From: Saccoglossus kowalevskii
Lineage: Eukaryota; Hemichordata; Enteropneusta; Harrimaniidae
Direction: 5' to 3'
Assembly (NCBI RefSeq): GCF_000003605.2
Contig: NW_003116946.1
Coordinates: forward strand, 590,052 to 609,666
Length of the DNA stretch: 19,615 bases
Part shown: in pieces, positions 1 through 11,000 of the stretch
Numbering within the stretch: position 1 is the first letter of the stretch
Layout of the letters: every line of letters starts with the position of its first letter
Translations under genes and position numbers: made by a program
Notes under the pieces: model-generated
What the model saw: the letters and a program-made list of their open reading frames with translations, nothing else
The model's database searches: none
What the model was told of the DNA's origin: nothing

Positions 1-1620
1 GTATATTTCTCAAACTTATGTTCAATACTGATGTAACCAAATATAAGTCTAATAACTTTTGGTGATAAATGTACAGGCAATATAGACTACATGTACTATA
101 TTCAAGCTGAACAAATTATTAAATATTTCAAAATCAGTAGTGATAGAGATAATTTTATATCTTGTCATGATCAGACCTGCAAAATAAAGATCAGTTTAAA
201 TGGCAGTGGTCATTATGCCATGCATGAGTGAGATATGAGTCCCATACATACAAAGATAGAGACTTTTAGTTTTGTGCAAAAATAGACATTATCAAAGATT
301 GAGTAGGTGGGATAATTTTGTAGTTGGGTTTGGTCAGCCACGTTCCAACATGAGATAGTACTTCAACAGAACAATTTAAACTTGAAAACTCACAAATTAC
401 TTATTCAACGTAAACTGAATTGCTCATCAATTCAATTCAAACTAATTTACAAGTATAAACTTCTGGTAGTTACAGAGACTTGTCATAAAACATAAACGAT
501 GAATAACTGACCCACACAGTTGAGCATGGACAAAACTTGAACGGAACTATCGTTAAACTTTAAAAGGGGAAATGGAACATTTAGTCGTTTTCCACGCAGA
601 CGGAGATCAACCAATCAGTGATTGCGTACACTAAATTAATAATGGAATATCAGCCAGAAAGGAAAGATAGAATGTTTTTCTATTCAAACTGGAGCGGAAT
701 AATTATGTATAACATCTATAATCACATACCAGTAGATCAATAATATTCATTAAATTGGAACAAATCACATACCAGTAGATCAATAAATATTCATTAAATT
801 GAAACAAATCACATACCAGTAGATCAATAAATACAATGTATATAGAAATTATCAACATCAAAACACACATATGGCCTATTATGTTTTCAACGATATATTG
901 ACAAAAATAAAGTCTATGTCGGTATTTAATGCATATCATGTGCAATCTAAACTTACGTTCATACTTGCTACTGGGAGAGCACTTGGATTGTAGGAAAATC
1001 AATATTCTGCAAAACAAATCTTGCGCATATGTAGACAACACCAACTATTATTTCATTAGCGATTATTAGGTTTTACATAGTACTTTTGTCTGTTATGTGC
1101 AAGTGAAAAGCCTTATCAAATGAGTTCTAAGCTGCAAAAATGTATTTCTAGCTTTCTTATTTATTATAAAATTCAACCAATTTCACAATTCATATTGCAT
1201 TAATTAAATGATTTATCCTGATCTCACTTTCGTTTTTTTCCATGTCTTGTGTCCCCTGGCTCTTACAGGCTTTCCTTGGTAAGTTTATAGTAGATATATT
1301 ACAACTCTTTATAATACATTAATGGAATTTACATGTTGAACTCAATTTTGGTTAGCTACACTCATGCTCCTTTTTTTCCTTGGAATTCATGATCTGCAAT
1401 AAATGCTGGATATATAAAAAGCTGATAAAAACAAGTTATATGTGTAAATGCCTCACTAGTCATACTGACAATTATAGAAGAATTGCTTGGCTTAGTCATT
1501 ATTACTACTGACATGAAGCAGGCATCTGCAGAGTTTTTGTGCATTATTGAATGGTCAGACGTGCAATGGTTATATACCACATACCATATACCACATTTTT
1601 GCAGTAAAATAAAACTTTAG
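1..1620. other. Upstream or intron-1 region of LCLAT1, no confident gene
   Basis: AT-rich DNA. It holds a short tandem repeat at 721-833, a CCAAT-type palindrome near 611, and isolated splice-like sites on both strands (+ strand 1268/1279; - strand 1007/956). No hydrophobic exon for the first LCLAT1 membrane segment could be identified. That exon may lie left of the window or be too diverged to recognise by eye. Confidence 0.5.
721..833. repeat. Tandem repeat, about 43 bp, 2.6 copies
   Basis: Units begin with atcacataccagtagatca at 721, 764 and 808, giving spacings of 43 and 44 bp. The first two units end in ttaaatt-gaacaa. The third is cut short after about 26 bp. Near-identity between copies suggests recent duplication. 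Confidence 0.9.
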
Positions 1621-1903
1621 AAAATCCCTGGCTGTGACAATGGTGTATCAACTGTTATTAACAAACTAAAAGTGATGTTTGAAATAATCGCTGAAAAATT
1701 ATTGTATATTTTAGAAAAAGTGTATGGTATCAAGATTGTTGTGAGTGGAGATGCGTTCAAACATGGTGATAAGAGTGTGATCATAATGAATCACAGGACT
1801 AGACTTGATTGGTTGTTTTTCTGGTCTTGTCTTATACGAAGAAGTCAACTTCATTATGAGAAAATCATGCTAAAAAATGAGCTGAAACATGCGCCGGGTG
1901 GAG
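1621..1903 (+). CDS. LCLAT1: LCLAT1 coding exon A (motif I)
   Basis: The frame is open from 1621, just after an in-frame TAG at 1618-1620 that also forms a plausible acceptor (actttag). The donor is gag|gtaagt at 1904. The peptide between 1621 and the first ATG (1675) includes VINKL, which resembles the INNRL stretch ahead of the catalytic domain in vertebrate LCLAT1. I therefore take the exon to start at 1621 and to be internal, rather than starting translation at ATG 1675. The exon carries SGDAF and NHRTRLDW. The donor end is firm; the 5' end is an inference. Confidence 0.85.
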
Positions 1904-4900
1904 GTAAGTCCCTGAAAGCAATATTTGTTCTATGTGTAACAAAAATGTTAAACAGTTCTAGTGGGTCTGTTCCACAAATTTCAGTGATCAAACTCCAGTC
2001 AAACATAATTGTTACACAGGTGCACCAGAGGCCTGATTAGTTTTAGGTTTGTACATATTAATTATCTCATTTGCATAATATGGTGGTTTGTAAAAACAAT
2101 TTATAATGAAAATATATGCACAATAATGCTAATTTGTTTAATTGAAAAGCATTTCAACCCTGTTTGAATCAGTTGTAGCTCAAGAACCACTGTTTTGTTT
2201 TTGTCACTGAAGTAAATTTGAATACCGGTAATCTTATTTGTATACTTAATCGGCTTATCTTCAATATATCCTGGACTGTTCATCAAAACATGATTTAACT
2301 TCATCAAAACATAAAGAGCTTGTTTGTGAAGGATGCACATGCATTGTTGTTTTTAACAGCAATGTGAAAATCAACTGTAATAGACACGCCTGTTCACCAT
2401 TGCCTTCCCTTCTAGTATTGGTAGAGGTTAACTTATATATCATTATTCCCAATTTCAAATATATTTGGAGTAAGTTGGTTCAGGTGAGAAAATCAAATGT
2501 TAAAGTTTATCTTTATTCAGGATGGGCCATGCAAGTCGCTGCTTTCATATTTGTCCATCGTAGGTGGGAATTGGATAAAGCAATTCTGTCAGACGTTGTG
2601 GACTATTTCTCTGCACTCAGACATCCCACACAAATACTGATGTTTCCTGAAGGTATGTAACGGTAACATAAAACACTGGTGCATATAATTTTCTTCCCAG
2701 GGTCATATCTCTGACATGCCTCAACCAATAACACAAATACACAATAAATTCTACCTTATGCTTTGACTCAATTGCAATTGTATGCAATTGTTTCCTTGCA
2801 CACATAATACCAACAGGGACTATGTCATTTTCAATGACAGAGGGTCTATTATATGGCAGGTTCAATAGTTTGCCCTATGTATGATACATGGCTGATGTAA
2901 CATGTTCTTACATGAAAACTCCTGTGTGTCCATCAAAGTTTGTTGAACTGTGCAAATCTAGTTAGATTACTACAAAGTATTTTTCACAGGGTCTACACCA
3001 AAATACAAAAAGGTTATTGTTTGTGCTGACTTTAAAGTGGAAATGCTATTGTGTTTGATTTCATCAACTGTAAATAAAGGTTTATAGTCTGCCAAGGTAT
3101 AGTGGTGAGGCAATGACCAAATTAATGAACCTTGTCTGGCATGTCGATGACCGAATAAACAACACTTGGCCGGTGAAGATGAATGGCCTCGGGAATGGAT
3201 GTAATTTTGTTAATCATTTGGAAATCACTAGATAAAAATGTAATTTTCTGTTTAAAACAGACCATTTTATGTTGCATAGTGTTAATAAAAAAAATGTGTC
3301 ATTCGGTAATTATAGTACATGTTGTGATCAAATACTCAATCCACATGTACACCAGTGTTTCAATATTGCTGGGTGAATGCAAGACCTGGGGACTCTATAG
3401 GGGCATTTCTCTACAGTAGCAACTGATGGCGTAGTGACCTATAACAGTCCCTTAACCTGTTCTTACTTTTTTAAACGTATTACAGCATTTGATTAATTTT
3501 TTTTACTGTACCGGTTGTTAAAAAAAACTTTAGGCCAGTAATACTTTTGGCTCTGTAACTAGGTTGAGCAATACAAGCTATGTTGTTTTAGGAAGTATAT
3601 GTGTGCATCACTACTGAGCTATTACCCGTACCTTTTATATGCCTTACATTAACACATATGTAATTACATGCATCAACTTTCAGTATTTTTAGAAATGCAC
3701 CAAAATTGATTATTTTTATCATTCTTGAAGAAGATATAAGCATGCATAGTACATACACATACTATCATAAGACCCTGACGAACATTATCTGTTATCTTTT
3801 TTCCCCGTTCTGACAATGGGGAAAATGGGAACTTATAATTTCACCTCTGTTTATTTGTGTTTCCTTCCGCCTGCACCTGTATCTCAGACATGACTGGACC
3901 GATTTCATTTAAAATGGACACACACATCTTATCACACATAAGTACATGCATTTTTTCATGATCCAATTCAAGATGGCCAAATGGTGGCCATTTTAGAGCT
4001 AAAATTCATTAAAATCATGCATTTCGGCCATTTCGTAACTGGATCTCGGGTTGTGCATGGGCATATTTCATTCAAACTTGGAATGTCCATTAATAGCTTC
4101 TTGATACTTATCATTTTTTTCATTATCTGATTCAAAATGGCTGACTGATGGCCATCTTGTTTTTAACGAAGACTGTTTTTCGAGCCATATTGCTAACATG
4201 GCTGGACTGATCTTATTCAAACTTTACAAATACATCATGTAACACATTTGCACATCTTCAAAATGGCTGATTATCATTTTTGTGCTAGAAAGGATTTTGA
4301 ATGTCATGGTGCCGAATAAAGGAAGGAATCGCACAAATAAACTGGCTCCACTATGTGTCATGTCTGTCACATGAGTGTAAATAATTATTTGGCACTAATG
4401 TTGACAGTCACTAAAAAATGGACGTGGACTTTTTTTCAAAAATGAATATCCTTTGTCATATCTTATACTTGGTTGTACCAATTGCATTCAAATTTTACCC
4501 ATCCATACTGTCTCATTCCTTGATTGAGTGCATTTTTGTTCACCTTAGGCACGGATCTCAGTGAACGAAACAGAGAGAGAAATGCTGTGTATGCCAAAAA
4601 GAATGGGTTGCCTGTCTATGACTATGTTTTACATCCTAGAACAACCGGCTTTACATTCCTTGTGGAAAGTTTGAGAAAAAGTAAGTTTTTTGTTTTACAA
4701 CAGGGTAATGATACTGCTATTTTTATCTTGCCCATTACATCAAAGATGAAAGGGAAAGGTATATTAAGGGAAAAATGTCTGTCGTCATCGTTGTTTTCAT
4801 TGTTGTTGTTGTTAATAATTGTCAACGGTAATGTGTCCACACTAACCTTACTGATTTTATTCCAAACTGTATCAAAATTGGTCACCTAATTCATCTGTAT

Positions 4901-7386
4901 AAAATCTTCCATTAGTTCAAACGACAGATGTCCTGTGTGAAAATATCATGCAAAATTTGAAAAAGTTATAATCAAAATCTGATTACAAATTTTGGACTGT
5001 TTCTACTTGACTAATTACACATTTGCGAACATACCAATAAAATACATAAACTTCAATAGAAAAGAGATATGAGATAATTGATATAAGCACTCCTATGAAT
5101 AACTCGTTGGGAAGCCAATAGAAAATTATGTCTGTTATCAAAACCAAAATAATGAAAAAATACATACCTGTAACATTGCATTCACATTTTGAAAGGAAAA
5201 TTGTTCTCAAAAATATGTATTCTGTATTTAACATGCAGTTTATTCGACAAAACATTTCTTTGTTGAAATATATAAATTTTGAAAATCAAAATTTGTAGGA
5301 ATTTGTCTCAGCTGTTAGAACATAATTACGAGGAGCGTTCAAAAGGTAATGCCTATGAAAGTTGGCACAGTTATTAGTCTTTCTCTACATAGGAAGCACC
5401 CAGAGTTATGCATTTCTCCCATCGTTTGATGCAGCTCTGGACACCGTTTTTGTAGAACACCCCAGGTTGGTCCTCCAACCACGTTGTATCTTCAGAAATC
5501 AAGGCTGCATCATCTGGAAAATGTTTTCTTTTCAAAAACAACTTCATGGCTGGGAAGAGATGAAAGTCAGAGGGTGCAAGGTCAGGAGAGTAAGGGGGAT
5601 GGGGGAGGAAGCTTCTGATTTGGCGACATGCAAGTTGTGGTCCAGAGTGTTGTCCTGCAGAAGGAGGATACCTTTGCTGATCTTGCCCCACCTGTTGATT
5701 TTGATAGCTTCTCTTAATTTCATCAAAAGTCAAGCATAATAGGCTCCTGTAATTGTGGTACTCTTTGCCAGGAAATCTGTTATCACTACTCCGTCCTGGT
5801 CCCAGAAGACTGTGAGCATGACCTTGCCAGCAGAGTTTCATCCTGTGTAATCAGTCTTTTGAAAAACTTTGACTCATCTTCTTAGCACAAATTGGCACAA
5901 ATTCATCCCCAAGCACTCGACGTGTTCTTGCTTCTGGAATGGTGTGAGCAACCTGGGAATCCATCTGGCAGACACCTTATGCATATGCAAATGGTCATAA
6001 ATGATAGTTTCCACAGACCCTGTACTAATCTTGAACAATGAGTCAACCTTCCAAAATGGCTGCCTCAACTTGACAGACTGATGCCTCATCAATGGCAGAA
6101 GAGGGATGACCAGGTTTGGGAGCTGTTTCCACAGACTACCTGCCATGTTTGAATTCATGATGCCAGCGTTTTACAAGGTCATATGATGGGGCATCATCAC
6201 CATAAGTTTCTTTCATTTCATCAAAAGTCAAATACAAAAACCAGATCACTGCGCGGCACTCAACTGACTCCATTTCACACCTGACTCAGTTCGAACACCT
6301 GTAAATCAGAAACCACAATTAGTTCAGAGCTGTTTTTTGCAACATAACCCATAGAGATGTGAATCATTACACATGCAAAATTTCATCTGGATCAGACAAC
6401 TGGAAGTGGGTCAGGGGCATTACTTATTGAATGCCCCTCGTACAAGATGCTGAATTCTGAACATTGACTTACAAAAACATTGGGTTACAAAAATGACCCC
6501 TGCCCATATTTTAGAAACCATGTCTACTTTAAGCCAAAATTGTAAATCTATGTTCAATTAACAGTTAACATAGGGCAAGGTCACAAGCATTCAACTATTT
6601 CCTTAAAAGTTATGTCATTAAAATTGACCTAAAAACAGTATTTTAAGCGTCTTCTGTTGATTAAGTGCCAGACATCATAGTGTCTTAAATCACCACATTT
6701 CTCTTGTTGCACATAGTGCAATTTAATGTTGTCTTTTTCTGTATAGAAAATTACTTATACCGGGGTAGTACCACACCTTCTCTTGCCTGAAGCTTGAAGG
6801 TGTACCGGCATTTGCTGTTTCTTTGTGTAATGTACCATAATGATTTCTGTATTTTTTACATAATGCAGATAACATGCTGGATGCTGTCCATGACGTTTCT
6901 GTCGCTTACCCACAGAACCTACCGCAGAGAGAGATTGACATTTTAAAAGGTGACTTCCCGAGAGAAATTCATTTTCACATCAAGCGACATCCAATTGCAA
7001 CACTGCCCATCGATGAAGAAGGTCTTCAAAAATGGTGCAATGAGCAGTGGAGTGAAAAAGAAGAAGTCTTAAAGGAATTTTATAAAAACAAGCGTTTTGT
7101 TAATGTTGAAAATGTTGAAACTGGTATATCTACGAGAATTCAAGTATCATTCATTGCTGCACTTGCATTCTATATAGTTTACAATACAATAGTCGTGGTT
7201 CTAATGTATACATACATATACCTACAGTTTTATTTTGTAATTGTGTCAGTATTTTACTTTTTTGTTGATTACTATTTTGGTGGTCTTGAAAAGCTGGAAG
7301 TTCTATGGTACAATAAGTACAGTAGTACATATGGAATATTCACTAGGATCTGGAGTGGCAAATCTCAGAAGTCAGCAACTGAATAA
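1621..7386 (+). CDS. LCLAT1: Lysocardiolipin acyltransferase 1 (AGPAT family), four coding exons, N-terminus missing
   Basis: Family role: a membrane O-acyltransferase that transfers acyl chains from acyl-CoA to lysocardiolipin and other lysophospholipids, acting in the ER and mitochondria-associated membrane. Seen: exons 1621-1903, 2521-2652, 4549-4680 and 6869-7386 join in phase (each junction splits a codon after base 1) into 354 codons plus TAA. Counting from 1621, motif I NHRTRLD lies at residues 57-63 with the catalytic His/Asp pair; NHRTR-x-DW is the LCLAT1 version, unlike other AGPATs. GWAMQ and FIFVHR follow, then FPEGTD at 136-141 (motif III), HPRTTGF, and VAYP at 194-197 (motif IV). 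A hydrophobic stretch at about 274-316 can hold two membrane segments and is followed by the conserved FGGLE at 319-323. Vertebrate LCLAT1 is about 376-414 residues, so roughly 40 N-terminal residues with the first membrane helix are not accounted for. All key catalytic residues are intact. I am sure of the family; the first exon is unresolved. Confidence 0.93.
2521..2652 (+). CDS. LCLAT1: LCLAT1 coding exon B (motif II to FPEG)
   Basis: This 132-nt exon has acceptor ttattcag|ga and donor gaag|gtatgt. It encodes WAMQVAAFIFVHRRW through LMFPE. The Gly codon of FPEG is split across intron 2 (1896 nt). The peptide aligns without gaps to the equivalent part of vertebrate LCLAT1 as I remember it. 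Confidence 0.93.
2653..4548 (+). other. LCLAT1: LCLAT1 intron 2, repeat-bearing
   Basis: A GT-AG intron of 1896 nt. The first 1.1 kb is AT-rich with no recognisable gene. From about 3799 it contains the hairpin-leader-satellite composite described separately. A further diverged monomer-like stretch lies at about 4456-4510, just before the exon C acceptor. Confidence 0.75.
3799..4290 (+). repeat. Composite repeat 1: hairpin, pyrimidine-rich leader, about 3 monomers of 125-165 bp
   Basis: A perfect 8-bp hairpin (ttttcccc at 3799-3806, ggggaaaa at 3818-3825) is followed by a leader rich in ctgt/tgtgttt/ccttcc (3845-3880). Monomer starts resembling atctcagacatgactgg lie at 3881, 4043 and 4189. 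Each monomer carries a small inverted motif (caaaatggctgac...tggccatttt type) at 3969, 4133 and 4259. Copies are diverged, so this is an old array. I do not recognise a named family. Confidence 0.65.
4549..4680 (+). CDS. LCLAT1: LCLAT1 coding exon C (TDLSE to HPRTTGF)
   Basis: This 132-nt exon has acceptor caccttag|gc and donor aaaa|gtaagt. It encodes TDLSERNRERNAVYAKKNGL, then YVLHPRTTGF. Together with exon B it completes the FPEGT acyl-acceptor motif. It is flanked by repeat-rich introns: a satellite-like composite upstream and a mariner downstream. Confidence 0.93.
5329..6440 (-). mobile_element. Degenerate mariner (Tc1/mariner) DNA transposon inside LCLAT1 intron 3
   Basis: Terminal inverted repeats match at 21 of 25 positions (left end cgaggagcgttcaaaaggta; right end, reverse complement, cgaggggcattcaataagta). 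Each end is flanked by a TA (5327-5328 and 6441-6442), the expected mariner target duplication. The 1112-bp interior holds a decayed transposase on the - strand, so the element sits antisense to LCLAT1. Mismatches in the TIRs and stops in the coding region indicate an old, immobile copy. Confidence 0.93.
5374..6273 (-). pseudogene. Mariner transposase pseudogene
   Basis: The - strand frame starts at an ATG with complement at 6271-6273 (MESVECRAVIWFLYL) and ends at a TAA at 5374-5376 after RWEKCITLGASYVEKD. Recognisable landmarks are DDAPSYDLVKRW in the N-terminal DNA-binding part and the three catalytic aspartates: VFWDQDG (near 5790), LLLQDN (near 5660) and HPPYSPDLAPSDFHLFP (near 5580). It is broken by an in-frame TAG after the KRWHHEFKHG stretch, a further TGA after AYYA, and frame changes, for example between the second and third aspartates. 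At about 300 codons it is shorter than the usual 340-350, implying internal deletion. It cannot encode an active enzyme. Confidence 0.92.
6441..6868 (+). other. LCLAT1: Remainder of LCLAT1 intron 3, no gene seen
   Basis: AT-rich intron sequence. The only structure noted is a short stem (acaccttc at 6773-6780 with gaaggtgt at 6796-6803) about 65 nt before the exon D acceptor. Confidence 0.5.
6869..7386 (+). CDS. LCLAT1: LCLAT1 terminal coding exon D (VAYP, C-terminal membrane segments, stop)
   Basis: The acceptor is taatgcag|at, and the exon runs 518 nt to the TAA at 7384-7386. It encodes LDAVHDVSVAYPQNLPQ, GDFPREIHFHIKRHPI, a long hydrophobic region suited to a two-pass hairpin, and FGGLEKLE, all conserved in LCLAT1. 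The tail ends in SQKSATE and shows no clear dilysine retrieval signal. An AATAAA overlaps the stop codon (7382-7387) and is unlikely to be used. Confidence 0.93.
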
Positions 7387-10289
7387 ACGACAAAGATTAA
7401 ATTTAATATCATGTCAATTACAGTTTATACTTCTTACTGCTTATTCAGGTCATATCATTACAGACTGTCTGCACAGGTGGGAAGGAGGTGTTTTGAGAGG
7501 TGACAGCTGGTGGCATATATGAGGTATCGTCTGGTGAAAGGTGGTAGAATAGCTGTTTACTTACCCATGCTTGGTCTCCCACTTTAGGTACTACTAGTAG
7601 AACACACCATGTATGATGTAATTTGGCAGAATAGCTGTTTACAATCTACTCAGTTCAGTCAAGTCCTACTGGTAGTCCAGATACTAGTAGTCATAGAGAG
7701 ACGTGCATAGTGCTAGTTGTAAAAACAAAACATGTCCTTAATCGGGATTCCAAGTTTGGTAGTCAAATATTTTGTCACCTTACTTCTTTACTCATATGCA
7801 ATGTTTCCAACACTGTTGTTACTCCATGCATGTTTTGTTTTTTCTTAAAGCACTGTATTCAGCAGATAACAAATAATGACAAATTTATACAGTGTGACTT
7901 GCTTTTCGGTGATCAAGTTCAGTTTGTATGTGAATTATGTAAATACTTTGAGTGTTGGTTGAATGACAATTTGAATTACATTGGTTAGTGGTGTCCATAT
8001 ATTGTAAATTTAAAAGACAATTTGTGTTGTATAAAGTACATGTATACATGGGCCAGGCCTTTACTTCTATAAATTATTATGTTATAAATTATAAAATCAC
8101 CACTGACAAAACAGTACTAAATTATTAAATTGTTTTTTTTTAATAAAGTGACATTGAACTGTTGCTTATTTTTTTTAAGATCTTGATTTACATTTACTTT
8201 GTATTGTTCATTTCAGTCAATTTAAAAAAAAAAATGCATCACAAATATAACACTATATCACTGTAGTGTATTTTGTAAGAATTATCATCACATTTTCAAA
8301 CTTGTTTTAATCTGCCCATAAAAACATTATCTTATAAGCTAACAAAAAAACATGTTTTCTCCTGTGATTTTTTAGATCATTTTTAATTGCTGGACTTTGT
8401 GTTAAGAAATATACTTCAAAAAAATTCTTATGGATTGAGTGACTGAATTAAGAGAATTTACTGTAGATTGCATCATACTCAACTTACTGAGTGTGCAATT
8501 AATTAAAAATATTTAAAAACATTTAAAATATGCTCCACCTTTTTAAATTCTCAAGTATACTTATTATTATCAAGGGGTCCATATTTAATAAACAAATTAT
8601 ATTTTAGCCCTGGAAACAACTTGAGGTGGCTCTAAAATTTTGAATATAACTTATAACTCATTGTAGTGAACATATTCCTTGCCAAAACAAATATGTATAA
8701 GGTACGGGGGGTAACTGTGTAGTAATATAAATATGCGTTATTTTACTTTGATCTATTAGCTGCCATTGTTGTAGCACTGTGATGCTGTTACTATTGTGTT
8801 GCTTGGACATGTTTTGGTTTTGAAATTCATCCATGGATTTTGTATGTGTGTAATGTAATTTTTCTTGGAATATTTTTTTAAGGTGCAATATCACATATCA
8901 CAGAGAAAATAGCACAGTTGCATACACCAGTATTTTTTAGTGTCTTTAGTTGCATGTAATTATTTCAAAACACTGTGTGCCTCATTAGTTCGATAAGTGT
9001 TATACAAATGTTTTGAAACAGGACCAAATTGCAGGGTATGGATTAAATTTAAAAAAAGAACATATTTTGTTCCATGAAAATCAGTGATACTTGTTAGTTT
9101 AATTCAATTATTATATTTTTATTTTTAATATTGTTTTAGAAGTTTTAATTAAAGCAATCGTGATGCATTATGTTTTAACATGTGCAAAATTAAATGTTTG
9201 TTACCTGGTAAAATTTGAATATGTGCACCACTATTGCAGTTTGATAAACTTTATAGTCTTTGTTTTTATTAACTTGATGTTTTTAGCAGTCAAAACATAG
9301 ACATGTTTTTACAGCCTTATGTAAGAGTACATATAATGATCATGTACATCATGTCTTTCCAATCAGTTACTACGGACAGATGTACACATGTATGCCTACA
9401 AGACGTAAGCAAGTGTGATCTCCTGTACCATTAGAGAATAGAATAGAATAAGTTATACAAAATGAAACATACCTTCCATACTTGCTCTATTAAAAGCAAG
9501 CATAAACTGAAAATTCTTTCATTCTATCTTTAATCTTGGATCATTAAAATATAACTTACAACTGCCAATTTACAAGCTTTGAGCCTGTGCTTCTAATAAA
9601 GCAAATATGGTATATACTATGTGTCATAAACTGTATTTATTAATTTATTTATTCACAACAGATCTCAGCATAAAAAACTTTTGCTGATTAACATATTGCC
9701 TCTGGAGGTTTTCAGCTGGCAATGTGTTAGCTAGAGTGCAATGAATGAAATAGACTTTGATAATCAGTTAAAAAGTTTTAATAATATGGCTTGTCTTTCG
9801 CCGATTACAATCTAGACATTATACAAGTCTGCATTATTTTACTGTGTCATACTGTACAAAATGTAGTGTTTTCATTTCAATTCCCTCAACAAAATTTTGT
9901 TCATGTTATTATAACTTTCACTCGCAACTCTGTTTCATTGTTTTTGTGGAACAGTGAAAGTAATATTTTTCTGTAATTTATGAGAAATATGTGAAAATAA
10001 ATTACATGTATCAACTCAAATTGTGTGTTTTCAGTGAAAAAGAATATTCATGGTAAAATAAATTATGGTAATTTATTTGAAGTGATGGAAGTAATGGAGT
10101 AATACAATGCTGTATTTTTTTTAGATGGTTGAGGTACGCTATATACTTTGAAAACAGACAATAGGAATGGTTGTTCATAGGGCTGAGACACTCCTCTGTT
10201 TGACAAGTTATGACACAACATTCCTTTCCAAATGAAAACATGTTTTATCCTGTTTCCCTATTGAGCAGCATAAATTTTTATGTATTTTT
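7387..10289 (+). other. LCLAT1 3' UTR and AT-rich intergenic DNA
   Basis: No convincing coding sequence. A 15-bp direct repeat (agaatagctgtttac) lies at 7546-7560 and 7628-7642. Candidate AATAAA signals lie at 8142, 8587 and 9595. A 12-bp imperfect stem with a 17-nt loop lies at 9689-9729. The true end of the LCLAT1 transcript cannot be placed from sequence. Confidence 0.5.
8142..8147 (+). terminator. Candidate LCLAT1 polyadenylation signal
   Basis: AATAAA after a T-run (ttttttttaataaagtg), about 755 nt past the stop codon, with T-rich sequence downstream. It is the first well-placed signal after the stop, but other AATAAA motifs follow at 8587 and 9595. Confidence 0.3.
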
Positions 10290-11000
10290 AGCCCTGACAA
10301 GACACAGCCTCCAGGGCTTATACATTGGGTTCTGTCCGTGTGATCATCCATTCGTCAAATTATCTCAGAAGTTCATGGACTTATTTACCCCAAACTTGGT
10401 AAATGGTTGATACATGACAGTATACATATGCCCCAGATTTATTTTTCTGTTCGGATACAAAATGACCTGGTGCCCATATTTGACCCAATATATATTATAT
10501 TTTATATGTGTAGATCATTATCTCCAAGTTTTACTGGTTGAGTCTGTTCAAACATAGAATATGGGTTAGGCCTGTTGGCATACTGATACACATTCATATT
10601 TTTTTCGAATACATTGTAGGTTAAATTAGGTCAATTGGCTGACTGGTTGCCATTTTTTTGTCAAAAAATACTTGTATTTGTTCATTTTTTTTATAGTTTG
10701 AGAATACAATTACTAAGGTTACTCTGATTTTGTACAAAAGGAGTATATTATTTTAAAAATATGCAAGTTGATTTTTGGCGAGATTCTATACAATATGACT
10801 GACCAGCAGCCATTTTGTTTGACAAAATCAGAAATTTTTGTCTTTTTCGCACAATGTCTCTAATTCACACTGTCCAAACTAGATGACGATTGTGTTCTAG
10901 CACATCAAGAAAAGTTGATTATATCACAATGTAATTTAAGATTTTTGATAGCCATTTGTTTGTCAACAATTTTTGAAACTGAAATCAAGATCACTTTCAA
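10290..11000 (+). repeat. Composite repeat 2: hairpin, short leader, about 4 diverged monomers
   Basis: A perfect 7-bp stem (agccctg at 10290-10296, cagggct at 10312-10318) precedes a leader reading ttctgtccgtgtgatcatcc. Monomers follow, starting with tatctcag at 10361. Later monomers are marked by repeated gccattt motifs at about 10649, 10809 and 10951 (spacing 160 and 142) and by gctgactgg/gactgacca motifs. The order of parts is the same as in composites 1 and 3, but copies are strongly diverged. Confidence 0.55.

Noticed and set aside
721-833. Possible CRISPR-like array
   Set aside because: Units are contiguous tandem copies with no unique spacers, in an animal genome.
1269-1278. Apparent 10-nt microexon between ttacag and gtaagt upstream of LCLAT1
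   Set aside because: The exon would end in a phase that does not fit the 1621 acceptor. Joining it to an alternative acceptor at 1672 would lose the conserved VINKL stretch.
5362-5739. + strand open frame of 125 codons overlapping the mariner
   Set aside because: It is a shadow of the transposase pseudogene on the other strand.
5718-6231. 16-bp identical sequence tttcatcaaaagtcaa at 5718 and 6216 inside the mariner
   Set aside because: The two copies fall at unrelated points of the transposase frame and similarity does not extend, so internal duplication is not supported.
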